Origin: an uncultured Alphaproteobacteria bacterium
GTDB taxonomy: Bacteria; Pseudomonadota; Alphaproteobacteria; UBA7985
Direction: 5' to 3'
DNA length: 43,702 bases
Assembly: GCA_905479265.1 (NCBI GenBank)
Contig: CAJQLX010000035.1
Coordinates: 1-43,702 of the forward strand
In this document: positions 8,361 through 15,767 of the stretch, one piece after another
Layout of the letters: every line of letters begins with the position of its first letter
Position numbering within the stretch: the first letter of the stretch is position 1
Made by a program: the position numbers and the translations under genes
Notes under the pieces: model-generated
Databases searched by the model: none
What the model was told of the DNA's origin: nothing
What the model saw: only the letters and a program-made list of their open reading frames with translations

Positions 8361-8385
8361 AAAAAAGGAGCCGCTCCCACGGCTC
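8361..8385 (-). terminator. terminator-like hairpin in the smoE leader (candidate attenuator)
   Basis: Read leftward, GAGCCG (8385-8380), loop TGGGAG, CGGCTC (8373-8368), then C and six T's (8366-8361). That is the form of a Rho-independent terminator, yet it ends only 16 bases before the smoE start codon and just before its ribosome site. The CTCC at the end of the stem could alternatively pair with the GGGAGG ribosome site. It cannot serve the Sel1 gene well because it lies 380 bases beyond that stop. Confidence 0.6.
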
Positions 8386-8762
8386 GGATGCACTCTAGGC
8401 GAGACACGTTCGCTCCAGCCAATACCATCACGTCAATCGTTAGTACATTTCTGCAGCAAGTCGCCGTAATTTCCACATTTAGTCGTAGAAAAGTACAAAT
8501 CCTGCAAAGAACGCTCTTGTACTAGAGCGCGTTGTTCCGGTGAGATGTAAAATCTGCCCGGGAAACTTTTGTTTTTGACGGGGAAAATGGGGGGGTGTCC
8601 TTATCGCGGGAGGAGCACGATTCCCTTTGATTTAGCTTTAAGACAAACACCGTCTCTGCTCAAAACCCCTAGAGGCGATTGAATTACCGGTCGGGGAAGG
8701 GGGGCTTACTGCTTTGCAATGGTTGGGCGAGCAAGCGCCCCCTTGTCGGTTTTACGCCGCGC
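8386..8762. promoter_or_regulatory. upstream control region of the polyol operon
   Basis: No gene is seen in this stretch. AGTACATTTCTGCA (8442-8455) and AGTACAAATCCTGCA (8492-8506) form an imperfect direct repeat 50 bases apart, the kind of tandem site AraC-type activators bind. I could not find a convincing -35/-10 pair, as expected for an activator-dependent promoter. GGGCG/CGCCC at 8725-8740 makes a small hairpin after the Sel1 gene without a T run. Confidence 0.4.
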
Positions 8763-9971
8763 TTAACGGCGGAAGCAACTTGGGAAATTTTGGCCCTGAC
8801 ACACCACGATCAATCTTTCGCGCGCTTTTGCAAAGCCCAGGTCCGTCGCTGCTCGGTATAGTTTTGCGGCTTCTTCCGCATTGGCTTCTGCACCCTGGCC
8901 CGTTTCATAGATCTGACCCATGTTGTACATGGCGATGGGGTTTTTGGCGCGAATGGCTGCAACGAAGAATTCAATCGCAGCACCAGGATTGGCTTCAATG
9001 CCGACCCCCATAAGCAGGCGCTCGCCGGTGACATTCATCGCCACGGGATTGCCGAGCTTCGCAGCAATTTCGTAGTAACCCAGTGATTGCGCAAAGTCTT
9101 GCTCGACACCCTGACCTGAATCGTAAACAGCTGCCAAATCCATGATCGCCGGCACGTGACCCTTTTCTGCGGCCGCCGTCATCAGTGCGAGGCCAGCTTC
9201 GGCGTCGACGGTGATGCCATATTGGCCGGTCAGCGTCGCTACACCCATATGCAAAAGAGCCGGTGGAAAGTCTTTCTTGGCGGAGGCTTTGATGCGTTTC
9301 ATGCCCAATTCGACATCCGCTTCAACCGCCTTGCCTTCGAGCAGCCTGAGTCCCAAGATATATAAGGCTTCTGGCGATCCGGCTTTCGCGGCGGCTTGAT
9401 ACCGGTTTATAGCTGCCATAGGCTTGCCCAGCTGATCCAAGACTTTCGCGTGCGGTAACAGGGCGATATCCATGCCTTGTGCTGCTGCTTTGCGATAAAG
9501 CACCGCCGCTTGAGCCTTGTTCGTTGCAATACCTTCGCCATTGTCCAGCATGACGGCTAAGTTGTATTGCGCAACCATGTTGCCCTGTTTCGCGGCCGCT
9601 GCAAACCACTTTGCTGCTGCGATATCGTTCTCTTCCGTGCCGCGGCCCAAGTCGTACAGCGCGCCGAGGTTGGTCTGTGCCTCTTCGACGCCTTGCTCGG
9701 CAGCTTTGGTGTACCACTCAAGAGCCAGAACGGGGTTTTCCTCTGTTCCTTCGCCACGATCATACAGTCGGCCAAGGCGATATTGCGCTTCCGCGTTGCC
9801 CTTCTCCGCTGACTTCGTCCAAAGCTGCAGGGCTTTTTCATAGTCCTCTTTATCGTAGGCGTCATAGCCCTTCTGGAGCGCGCTTTTAAACAAGCCAAAC
9901 TGAGCCTCGGCTGAGCGGGTTGTCAGCGACAACGCAAAAACAAGTGCAGTGGCGACCTGAAGCAGCTTCAT
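8763..9971 (-). CDS. exported Sel1-like repeat protein (SLR/TPR superfamily)
   Basis: 402 residues with a signal peptide (about 1-23, ending SAEA before QFGLF). About ten Sel1-type repeats of roughly 36 residues follow, recognisable by the A-x-W/Y-x-x-AA-x-x-G-x-x-x-A-x-x-x-L-G-x-x-Y-x-x-G-x-G pattern. The clearest are at about 40-150 and 265-375, and repeats 4-6 are degenerate. Such proteins are helical scaffolds for protein-protein contacts, here in the periplasm. A Cys pair near the C-terminus (CQGQNFPSC) could form a disulfide. AAGGA stands about 10 bases before the ATG. The partner is unknown. It is probably a single-gene unit. Confidence 0.88.
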   Translation of the reverse strand: MKLLQVATALVFALSLTTRSAEAQFGLFKSALQKGYDAYDKEDYEKALQLWTKSAEKGNAEAQYRLGRLYDRGEGTEENPVLALEWYTKAAEQGVEEAQTNLGALYDLGRGTEENDIAAAKWFAAAAKQGNMVAQYNLAVMLDNGEGIATNKAQAAVLYRKAAAQGMDIALLPHAKVLDQLGKPMAAINRYQAAAKAGSPEALYILGLRLLEGKAVEADVELGMKRIKASAKKDFPPALLHMGVATLTGQYGITVDAEAGLALMTAAAEKGHVPAIMDLAAVYDSGQGVEQDFAQSLGYYEIAAKLGNPVAMNVTGERLLMGVGIEANPGAAIEFFVAAIRAKNPIAMYNMGQIYETGQGAEANAEEAAKLYRAATDLGFAKARERLIVVCQGQNFPSCFRR

Positions 9972-10084
9972 CGTCTCTATCCTTCGTGGTTTGGCGCTAT
10001 ATGAGCCTGAAATGTGGCAAAGACGTAGAAAAAAAATCCAAATCTTTTAGCTTTTGGCGCATGTCTGGTGACGAGCCTGAAATC

Positions 10085-10852
10085 CTAACCCTTCGAACGG
10101 GGCGCTGAACGACGCACCCACATATTCAATCCTTCGACCAAAGCGGCAAAGGCCATAGCACCGTAAATATAACCCTTTGGAACGTGGCGACCAAAGCCTT
10201 CGGCGATCAGGACCATGCCAATCATCAACAAGAAGGCCAGCGCGAGCATGACAACCGTTGGGTTTTCATTCACGAACCGGGTCACTGGACCGGCGGCTAG
10301 AAACATCACGGCAACAGCGATGACGACGGCGGCGACCATGACGGGGATGTGCTCCGTCATTCCGACCGCGGTTAGAATTGAGTCGACGCTGAACACAACA
10401 TCCAGCAGGACAATCTGCACAATTACCGCCGCAAACGCGGACGTCGCCCCCTTGCTAAAGACCGTATCGGCGGGTTGGGGCTGAACTTTGTGTTGGATCT
10501 CGGTTGTTGCCTTCCAAACCAGAAACGCACCGCCGCCGATCAAAATCAGATCGCGCCACGAAAACGCGGTATCGAATGCCGGCTCACCATGGGCGCCCGT
10601 GCCGCCACTCCAGCCCAGGTCAAAAACGGGCTCCGTCAGACCAACAATCCACGCGATGCCGGAGAGTAACACCAGCCGAAGGACCAGCGCCAAGCCAATG
10701 CCGATCCGGCGCGCCGTACCTTGCTGGGCCTCCGGTAGCTTTGCCGACGCAATCGAAATGAACAGCAGGTTATCAATGCCCAGCACAATTTCCATTGTGA
10801 CGAGCGCGAAAAAAGCCATCCAGACTTCTGGAGCCGTTAAGAGTTCCATCAT
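10085..10852 (-). CDS. TerC family integral membrane protein
   Basis: 255 residues from the ATG at 10852. The frame opens 20 codons earlier, but that part lacks a ribosome site, and family members usually begin MMEWL or similar, as MMELL does here. It has about seven membrane segments. Conserved acidic motifs sit in the membrane: [12 protein letters not shown] near residues 20-31 and [14 protein letters not shown] in the second half, the two Asp-containing segments typical of TerC. Relatives are linked to tellurite resistance and to metal, chiefly manganese, export. The role here is inferred from family only. It is a short distance from, and in the same direction as, the Sel1 gene, with 113 bases between. 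Confidence 0.88.
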   Translation of the reverse strand: MMELLTAPEVWMAFFALVTMEIVLGIDNLLFISIASAKLPEAQQGTARRIGIGLALVLRLVLLSGIAWIVGLTEPVFDLGWSGGTGAHGEPAFDTAFSWRDLILIGGGAFLVWKATTEIQHKVQPQPADTVFSKGATSAFAAVIVQIVLLDVVFSVDSILTAVGMTEHIPVMVAAVVIAVAVMFLAAGPVTRFVNENPTVVMLALAFLLMIGMVLIAEGFGRHVPKGYIYGAMAFAALVEGLNMWVRRSAPRSKG

Positions 10853-10991
10853 GGATTTAGGGTGTCCTGCCTTGTTGCTATGAACCCACCCCAAAGCGTC
10901 GGGGCAGCGCATTCGTTTGGTTCAGCGGACGGGCAGTATTTTCGTCGGTGAAGGCCGTGTCAATCAATCCAACTCAAATGAGACGGATCGT

Positions 10992-11651
10992 CTATCGCAT
11001 GGACTGAAGGCGGCCAGAAACGCTGTGTTTTTCGCGCGGCGGTATCAAGCGATGGCGCGGCTGGCTGGTATTGAGCTGGCTCAGAATCGCTTTTGCCAAA
11101 ACGGTGCTGTGATCTTTATACGAAACCCCCGCACTGCTTGCGACTTGATACCCGTTAAGCATCGCGTGAAAGCCAATCAGCTGCTGAAGCTGGGCTTCGA
11201 GCATATTGACGTCCGCGGCCGCAGCCGTTGGGCCCAGGGTATCTTGCGCCAATCGGCGGCAGAAATTTTGGCTCAATATCGCAGGAGAGCTGGCCGAAAT
11301 GTCGGCTGTTAAAGCAGCGCGCATCAACTCTTTGATAAAGTTTAGGTGCGTGTGAACATAAGCGTTTTGCAAGTCGATGATTGCGGTTAGCCGATCCGCC
11401 AAAGTCGCGTGCTTATCCCACGTTGACTCCAGCCCACTGTAGAAGGGCTTAGCGTAGTCTCGCGCCGCCATACCCGAAAAGCAGTTTCGCTGCGCGACTT
11501 CAAGATCTGGATAGAACCGAAACAGAGTGGCAGGGGAACACGGGGTTTCGCTGCAAACCGTCGCCTTTGTCAGTTTTTTACCTGACAAAATTATCTCCAA
11601 AGTCGCTCGAAGGATGGCTTCATCTGTTCTTTGTCGGCGAGAAAGTGACAC
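10992..11651 (-). CDS. TetR family transcriptional regulator
   Basis: About 219 residues from the GTG at 11651, which has GGGGG seven bases upstream. An earlier in-frame GTG at 11684 has no ribosome site. The N-terminal helix-turn-helix (about 5-50) reads DEAILRATLEI, then TKATVCSETPCSPATLFRFYPD, a somewhat unusual recognition helix with two Cys residues. The remaining all-helical part is the ligand-binding and dimer domain, too divergent to predict a ligand. No obvious target gene adjoins it: TerC lies downstream in the same direction and the upstream side is a 550-base gene-free stretch. Confidence 0.75.
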   Translation of the reverse strand: MSLSRRQRTDEAILRATLEIILSGKKLTKATVCSETPCSPATLFRFYPDLEVAQRNCFSGMAARDYAKPFYSGLESTWDKHATLADRLTAIIDLQNAYVHTHLNFIKELMRAALTADISASSPAILSQNFCRRLAQDTLGPTAAAADVNMLEAQLQQLIGFHAMLNGYQVASSAGVSYKDHSTVLAKAILSQLNTSQPRHRLIPPREKHSVSGRLQSMR

Positions 11652-12061
11652 GTAAAAACCCCCAATACGGAATCTGGAACTCACAGGGCAGGGACGACCT
11701 GACCAACGCGCACAATACAGTATGAGTTATGGATAAAACTTACAGGGTATTATTTATAAAAAATAGGCTAATTTACTAAAGTCCCAAAAATTACGAAAAA
11801 TCCCTCAATTGATCTCAGAAAACAGGAATATTTTGCGTCGATTTGATTGGTCGTAGTGATTCGACAGCAGGCCAAGCGTCTGCCCAACTAAATATTTACG
11901 ATTCGCGTTTCCGGACTGCAAAATAACAACAATGCACTTCAAATTCGATATTTATACGCAAAGCTTGTGTGAAAATCAATTTCACCCAAGGTCATGGCGC
12001 ACTTGGATTATCAACAATGATAGCCAGAAGAATTGTAGACAAAATTCCTTGGCGTTGGTGC
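11652..12061. other. AT-rich gene-free stretch
   Basis: I find no open frame with a ribosome site and no recognisable RNA gene. The base composition is more AT-rich than the flanking genes, especially around 11700-11830. It separates two leftward TetR genes and leads into the candidate small RNA. Confidence 0.5.
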
Positions 12062-12076
12062 GTAATGCAATAATCT
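12049..12076 (+). promoter_or_regulatory. candidate sigma70 promoter of a small RNA
   Basis: TTGGCG at 12049-12054 and TAATCT at 12071-12076 are separated by 16 bases. GTAATGCA (12062-12069) and TGCATTAC (12093-12100) form a perfect 8-base inverted repeat around the -10 and the expected start, so a regulator could bind here. Confidence 0.35.
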
Positions 12077-12082
12077 AGCGGC

Positions 12083-12169
12083 CGGTTCGGAATGCATTAC
12101 TCTTTCAAACCGATTTGCTTAGGAAAACTCAAGGCCTGCACCGTCCAACGGCGCAGGCCTCTTTTTTTT
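12083..12169 (+). ncRNA. candidate small regulatory RNA
   Basis: A strong Rho-independent terminator ends this stretch, yet no gene on the plus strand precedes it. The predicted transcript of about 87 bases has a 5' stem CGGTT/AACCG (12083-12087 with 12108-12112), a single-stranded middle (12113-12131) and the terminator hairpin. A plausible promoter lies just upstream. I recognise no known family and see no CUCCC-type loop typical of some alphaproteobacterial small RNAs. The exact 5' end is inferred. Confidence 0.45.
12132..12169 (+). terminator. Rho-independent terminator
   Basis: AGGCCTGC (12132-12139) pairs perfectly with GCAGGCCT (12153-12160). CCG/CGG extends the stem inside, and the loop is TCCAA. 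C and eight T's follow (12161-12169). This is a textbook plus-strand terminator. Confidence 0.88.
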
Positions 12170-12210
12170 GAAGCGTGACAGGGACACCCGCGGACACAGC
12201 ACAGGCGCGC

Positions 12211-12873
12211 TTAGATCGAGCGGAAGTCGGTGCGTGGGCCAGCGGCTGGGCCTAAATAGCGATCGAGCAGGACATCAATGCCGATCCGAATGGTCTCATT
12301 CGCATCAACGTCGAAAACCACGGCGCGGTCTTGATGGATCAGGAAGCCGTCATACAGGAGGTAACCCGATAGCAGGGCGGAAAGCTGCTTGAAGTCTTGC
12401 ATCGTTAACCGGTTCCGCACGGGTTCCATCGCGCCATAGATCATTTGTTGAACGGCCGGCAGCAGCCATTCGGGTCGCTCACCGGCTTTACGGTAGTGTT
12501 GCGTCATCAGCCCGCGCAGGAAAGCACCATTGGTTTCGAGCAGCTGCGGCAGAAGCTCCGCCATGCGCTGGATCCGCACGCGAACGTCCGCATTGTCTGC
12601 GATGATCTGCTGCACTGCGGTCACAAAACTCGCACCGCGCTCGGCCCCGAGTTCACTCAAGAAAGCATCACGTTCGATTTCTTCAGGCGAATTGTAATAG
12701 CGGTAGATGGTTGGTTTCGACACGCCGGACTGATCGGCAATAGCCTGCACAGTCATAGGCCGACCGGCTTCCACAAGCTCCAGTGCTGCTCGTAAAATAT
12801 CTTTTCGGGTCCGAGACCGCCGGTTCGAGGTGACTCTGTCATGCGGAGTTACGCTGATCAATTCTTGGTACAT
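12211..12873 (-). CDS. TetR family transcriptional regulator
   Basis: 220 residues from the ATG at 12873. A GTG five codons earlier is possible, and neither start has a clear ribosome site. The N-terminal DNA-binding domain (about 20-65) is a typical TetR helix-turn-helix, RKDILRAALELVEAG then TVQAIADQSGVSKPTIYRYY. The C-terminal helical domain (about 75-215) would bind a ligand and dimerise. The gene-free stretch upstream contains the candidate small gene at 13139, and the flavin reductase-like gene lies beyond. Control of either is possible but not shown. Confidence 0.88.
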   Translation of the reverse strand: MYQELISVTPHDRVTSNRRSRTRKDILRAALELVEAGRPMTVQAIADQSGVSKPTIYRYYNSPEEIERDAFLSELGAERGASFVTAVQQIIADNADVRVRIQRMAELLPQLLETNGAFLRGLMTQHYRKAGERPEWLLPAVQQMIYGAMEPVRNRLTMQDFKQLSALLSGYLLYDGFLIHQDRAVVFDVDANETIRIGIDVLLDRYLGPAAGPRTDFRSI

Positions 12874-13138
12874 TTTGCAGTATCGCACGCCTTACGGCGA
12901 TTGCCCCCTTCCTATTGAATTGCTTTGGATGCCGGCGCGAAGACTGGAACCAAATAATCGCCGTGCCAAAGAAGGGTCAGATCAAGTGGAAAGGGCATCA
13001 AGTGAGTTTTTGCGATTCAAGTGAGATTTTTTCTAAGAAAATCAAAATGATGAAAATGAACCAATACTTTGAAAAATGACGGTCTAAATGACGTTCAATT
13101 GGATTTTTCTCGTAAATTTTAGAGTTTTGGAGATCAAA
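12874..13138. other. gene-free stretch upstream of the TetR gene
   Basis: No coding region is evident. The right half (about 13010-13138) is AT-rich. A weak promoter-like pair, TTGAAA at 13069-13074 and TTCAAT at 13094-13099, has a 19-base spacer, longer than ideal. Confidence 0.4.
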
Positions 13139-13207
13139 ATGAGCAATATGTATTGGACAGTCATCTCAGAACGAACTCCGATTCGCGATGCAAGGCATTC
13201 GAATTGA
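13139..13207 (+). CDS. candidate 22-residue small protein or leader peptide
   Basis: ATG at 13139-13141 with GGAG six bases upstream (13129-13132) opens a frame that stops at TGA 13205-13207. The product is MSNMYWTVISERTPIRDARH followed by SN. It begins with a hydrophobic and aromatic stretch and ends basic. A 15-base-pair hairpin follows 71 bases later, which implies that something on the plus strand is transcribed here. It could be a microprotein, a leader peptide or chance. Confidence 0.35.
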   Translation: MSNMYWTVISERTPIRDARHSN

Positions 13208-13278
13208 TACAGTCACATTGATCAATTCGTCGGTGGTTCAGCCCTCTTATTTGCGCAAAAAGCCGGGCGCCAAAATGC

Positions 13279-13315
13279 AAACAACCCCGCGAGTGTCGCG
13301 CTCGCGGGGTTGTTT
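13279..13315. terminator. 15-bp perfect hairpin, probable bidirectional terminator
   Basis: The arms at 13279-13293 (AAACAACCCCGCGAG) and 13301-13315 are perfect reverse complements with a 7-base loop. A-rich and T-rich ends sit inside the stem, so either strand would end in TTGTTT. The only candidate transcript on the plus strand is the small gene at 13139. Confidence 0.65.
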
Positions 13316-13627
13316 ACTGAAGGGAGGAGGTTCTTCTGAGAGAGATATGAAAACAACGGGAGAAGAGACCGTTGATAATGATCGTCAATTAACTCAGCCG
13401 ATTGTCACTGAAAAGACGGCGAAACGAGAAGCAGCTTTGCTCGTTCCGCAAAGATAGATGCTTCATTACGTCTTTTTTCGCACTGACATGCGTTTTACGA
13501 ATGGCTTAAGGGGAGTCGCAGGAGTCGTTTTAACCAATCTTTACGGCTCGATTAATTTTCATCGCCATTTGGTCAGCTTTGCGTTCAATGTTTCTTTGAA
13601 CCATATTTTGCACTCTGGGGGATGACG
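13316..13627. other. intergenic stretch before the flavin reductase-like gene
   Basis: A 36-codon frame starts at ATG 13347 and ends at 13457 (MKTTGEETVD...). It has only a weak GAGAGAG site before it and no recognisable motif, so I do not call it. The rest shows no gene, and no promoter clear enough to name. Confidence 0.4.
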
Positions 13628-14224
13628 ATGTTTTTTGATCCAAACGGGAAAGCCGAAGGTTTGGCTCACAACCCGATGAAGGCCTTGGTCGCCCCCCGTC
13701 CCATTGGTTGGATTTCCAGTGTCAGCCCAACGGGCACAGCAAACCTGGCGCCTTACAGCTTCTTCAATCTGATTGCCGATCGGCCATTCATGATGATGTT
13801 CGCGACATCGGGTCATAAAGACAGCTTCTTTAACGTGGTCGCAACGGGGGAGTTTGTTTGGAATCTCGTCAGTCACGATCTTTTGGAGGCGATGAACCGC
13901 AGCGCGGCGAATGTTGATGCCAATGTCGACGAATTTGAGTTGGCCGGCGTCACCAAAGCGCCAAGCGAAACGGTCAATGTTCCGCGTGTGGCGGAGGCTA
14001 AGGCCGCTTTGGAGTGTAAAGTTGACCAGTTCATTCCTTTGAAATCAGACACCGAAGGCCGGCATAACACGATGGTGATTGCGACGGTCACACGGGCTTT
14101 TATCCAAGATGATTTGATCCGCAATGGCCGCTTCGACAACCAGAGCGCGCGAGCGGTGTCGAGGCTGGGATATATGGACTACGCCGTGATCGACACGGTA
14201 TTTGAGCTCGATCGCCCTGACTGA
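13628..14224 (+). CDS. flavin reductase-like domain protein (FMN-binding)
   Basis: 198 residues. GGGGG lies six bases before the ATG at 13628, so I prefer it to the ATG at 13622, which abuts the G run. The split-barrel flavin reductase-like fold is seen in PMKALVAPRPIGWISSVSPTG near the N-terminus, the NLAPYSFFNLIADRP segment, and KDSFFNV then EFVWNLVS. Members of this family (the DIM6/NtaB group) bind FMN and either reduce flavin with NAD(P)H for a monooxygenase or act in unknown oxidations. No monooxygenase gene adjoins it. It probably forms a single-gene unit, with 130 bases before the next gene. Confidence 0.85.
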   Translation: MFFDPNGKAEGLAHNPMKALVAPRPIGWISSVSPTGTANLAPYSFFNLIADRPFMMMFATSGHKDSFFNVVATGEFVWNLVSHDLLEAMNRSAANVDANVDEFELAGVTKAPSETVNVPRVAEAKAALECKVDQFIPLKSDTEGRHNTMVIATVTRAFIQDDLIRNGRFDNQSARAVSRLGYMDYAVIDTVFELDRPD

Positions 14225-14287
14225 CGGGGGTATCAAGAGGCGCTTTCCGCCGTTTGCTTTAAAGCCCTGTACCCCTTCAGTTTTTTC

Positions 14288-14339
14288 TTGATGTTCACTT
14301 TTGTTCTCACTATAGATGTTATGAGAACAAATAGAGATC
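14288..14339 (+). promoter_or_regulatory. promoter with operator for the radical SAM gene
   Basis: TTGATG (14288-14293) and TATAGA (14311-14316) with a 17-base spacer form a near-consensus sigma70 promoter. TTGTTCTCA (14301-14309) and TGAGAACAA (14322-14330) are a perfect 9-base inverted repeat centred on the -10, so a bound repressor would block it. GAAC-N7-GATC (14325-14339) matches seven of eight fixed bases of the alphaproteobacterial LexA site GAAC-N7-GAAC, so damage control is possible but unproven. Confidence 0.6.
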
Positions 14340-14354
14340 ATCTTGTGGGGCTTT

Positions 14355-15587
14355 ATGAAACAGCTAGAAACTGTCGGCTTGGCCGAAGGTTACAATGCGG
14401 CGAATCATTCCAATTCAAGACCACTGAATTCGGCCCGCAAGATTGCCGTGGAAACCCATCGGGATGGCCGGTATCGCCACCGCGCCAATCAATCGCAAAC
14501 CGAAGCTGCCCGAGCCAAAGGCTATCGGAAAGGGCGCGGCGCAGCTGACGGACCTGCGGGGCGGTTTGAAGTCACTGAACATGTGGCTTTTGATGATGGA
14601 TGGGAAAGTGGACAGGCGAGGCTCGAAGACTTGATCCAGCGCCCAACGACGGTATCGGAAGATCGAGCCAAGTCGGTGCTGACGTTTAATGAGTCCCCGG
14701 ATCTGGGTTTTGATCGCTCGGTCAACCCTTATCGGGGGTGCGAACATGGTTGCACATATTGCTATGCCCGCCCAAGCCACGCCTTTATGGGGTTATCGGC
14801 GGGTTTGGACTTTGAGACCAAGCTTTTCGCTAAATATGACGTTGCTCGGTTGCTGGAAGATGCGCTGCGGAAACCGGGTTATCAGGTCGCCCCCATTGCA
14901 CTGGGCACGAATACAGACCCTTATCAGCCAATCGAACGAGAGCTCAAACTGACCAGCTCGATTCTCGCCGTGCTGGATGACTGCAATCACCCCGTAACGA
15001 TCGTCACCAAATCAGCCGGAATTTTGCGCGATTTGGACCGTTTGAGCCGTATGGCTCGACGCGGCTTGGTGAGCGTGGGGCTGTCGGTCACGACGTTGGA
15101 TGCGGCGTTGTCCAGGCTGATGGAACCGCGCTGTTCCTCGCCAGCACGCCGGATCGATACCATCCGCCACTTGGCTGACGCCGGGATTCCGGTGCGGGTC
15201 ATGGCTTCGCCCATGATTCCGGGACTGAACGATTGTGAGCTCGAGGCCATCCTCGAGGCCGCACGGAAAGCAGGCGCTAGGGCTGCTTCGATGATCCCGC
15301 TACGACTGCCGCTGGAGGTTAAAGACGTTTTTCGGGATTGGCTGGAAGCAAACTTCCCGGATCGGGCGAAAAAGGTGATGTCGCAGGTCACGTCCATGCA
15401 CGGGGGAAAAGTGTATCGCGCCAACTTTGGTGAGCGGATGCGGGGCAGTGGGCCACTGGCGCACATTCTGCGGCACCGCTTCCAGGTCGCGTGCGGACGC
15501 AATGGCCTTTCGGAGCATTTGCGGCCCTTGGTGCGGGACGCGTTTTGCCCGCCCGAGCGCGCAGGGGACCAGTTATCGCTGCTCTGA
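14355..15587 (+). CDS. PA0069 family radical SAM protein
   Basis: 410 residues from the ATG at 14355, with GTGGGG four bases upstream. A TTG four codons earlier is less likely. The radical SAM iron-sulfur motif C-x3-C-x2-C is Cys129, Cys133 and Cys136 in NPYRGCEHGCTYCYARP. The protein is related to spore photoproduct lyase-like enzymes, but its reaction is unknown. The first 75 residues are basic and low in order (RYRHRANQ, KGYRKGRGAA), which hints at nucleic acid binding. Transcription probably starts near 14323 at a promoter covered by an inverted repeat. A structured RNA region and a small basic protein follow in the same direction. Confidence 0.9.
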   Translation: MKQLETVGLAEGYNAANHSNSRPLNSARKIAVETHRDGRYRHRANQSQTEAARAKGYRKGRGAADGPAGRFEVTEHVAFDDGWESGQARLEDLIQRPTTVSEDRAKSVLTFNESPDLGFDRSVNPYRGCEHGCTYCYARPSHAFMGLSAGLDFETKLFAKYDVARLLEDALRKPGYQVAPIALGTNTDPYQPIERELKLTSSILAVLDDCNHPVTIVTKSAGILRDLDRLSRMARRGLVSVGLSVTTLDAALSRLMEPRCSSPARRIDTIRHLADAGIPVRVMASPMIPGLNDCELEAILEAARKAGARAASMIPLRLPLEVKDVFRDWLEANFPDRAKKVMSQVTSMHGGKVYRANFGERMRGSGPLAHILRHRFQVACGRNGLSEHLRPLVRDAFCPPERAGDQLSLL

Positions 15588-15603
15588 GTGCCACCACGCG
15601 GAC

Positions 15604-15713
15604 GCATTGCCGGCTTTCTGGGAGGAAAAGCGGGCAATGCTGTCTGTGGTCACCCATCGTTCTTGGGTGACGATCGGCGTGCCGGTGGGGTGATGAGAGA
15701 CCATCCCACCGGC
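15604..15713 (+). ncRNA. three consecutive hairpins, candidate structured leader RNA
   Basis: Within 110 bases there are three stems. The first is GCATTGCC/GGCAATGC (15604-15611, 15633-15640) with an inner GCTTT/AAAGC across a single mismatch and a GGGAGG-bearing loop. The second is GTCACCC/GGGTGAC (15649-15655, 15665-15671). The third is a 12-pair stem 15681-15692 with 15702-15713, containing one G-T pair. No T run follows. The region lies between the radical SAM stop and the ribosome site of the small basic protein, so it may act as a leader or an mRNA-processing element. Confidence 0.5.
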
Positions 15714-15767
15714 GCGGATCCCTTCAGCACGGCCAAAAGCCTGCGATCGACAAAAAAGGAGAGTGCT

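Noticed and set aside
8725-8740. GGGCG/CGCCC hairpin after the Sel1 gene as terminator
   Set aside because: Stem of only five pairs and no T run on either strand.
12083-12131. tRNA-like GGTTCGGAA segment
   Set aside because: No acceptor stem, anticodon arm or CCA context could be folded around it.
13188-13457. 89-codon frame across the 15-pair hairpin
   Set aside because: It runs through the probable terminator and has no ribosome site; its last 36 codons are only weakly plausible alone.
14293-14306. GTTC-N6-GTTC as a LexA box
   Set aside because: The alphaproteobacterial site needs seven bases between the halves; six is off by one, so only the GAAC-N7-GATC element is kept as a possibility.
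15588-15767. 60-codon upstream extension of the small basic protein starting at GTG after the radical SAM stop
   Set aside because: It covers three strong hairpins, and a much better ribosome site precedes the internal ATG at 15768.
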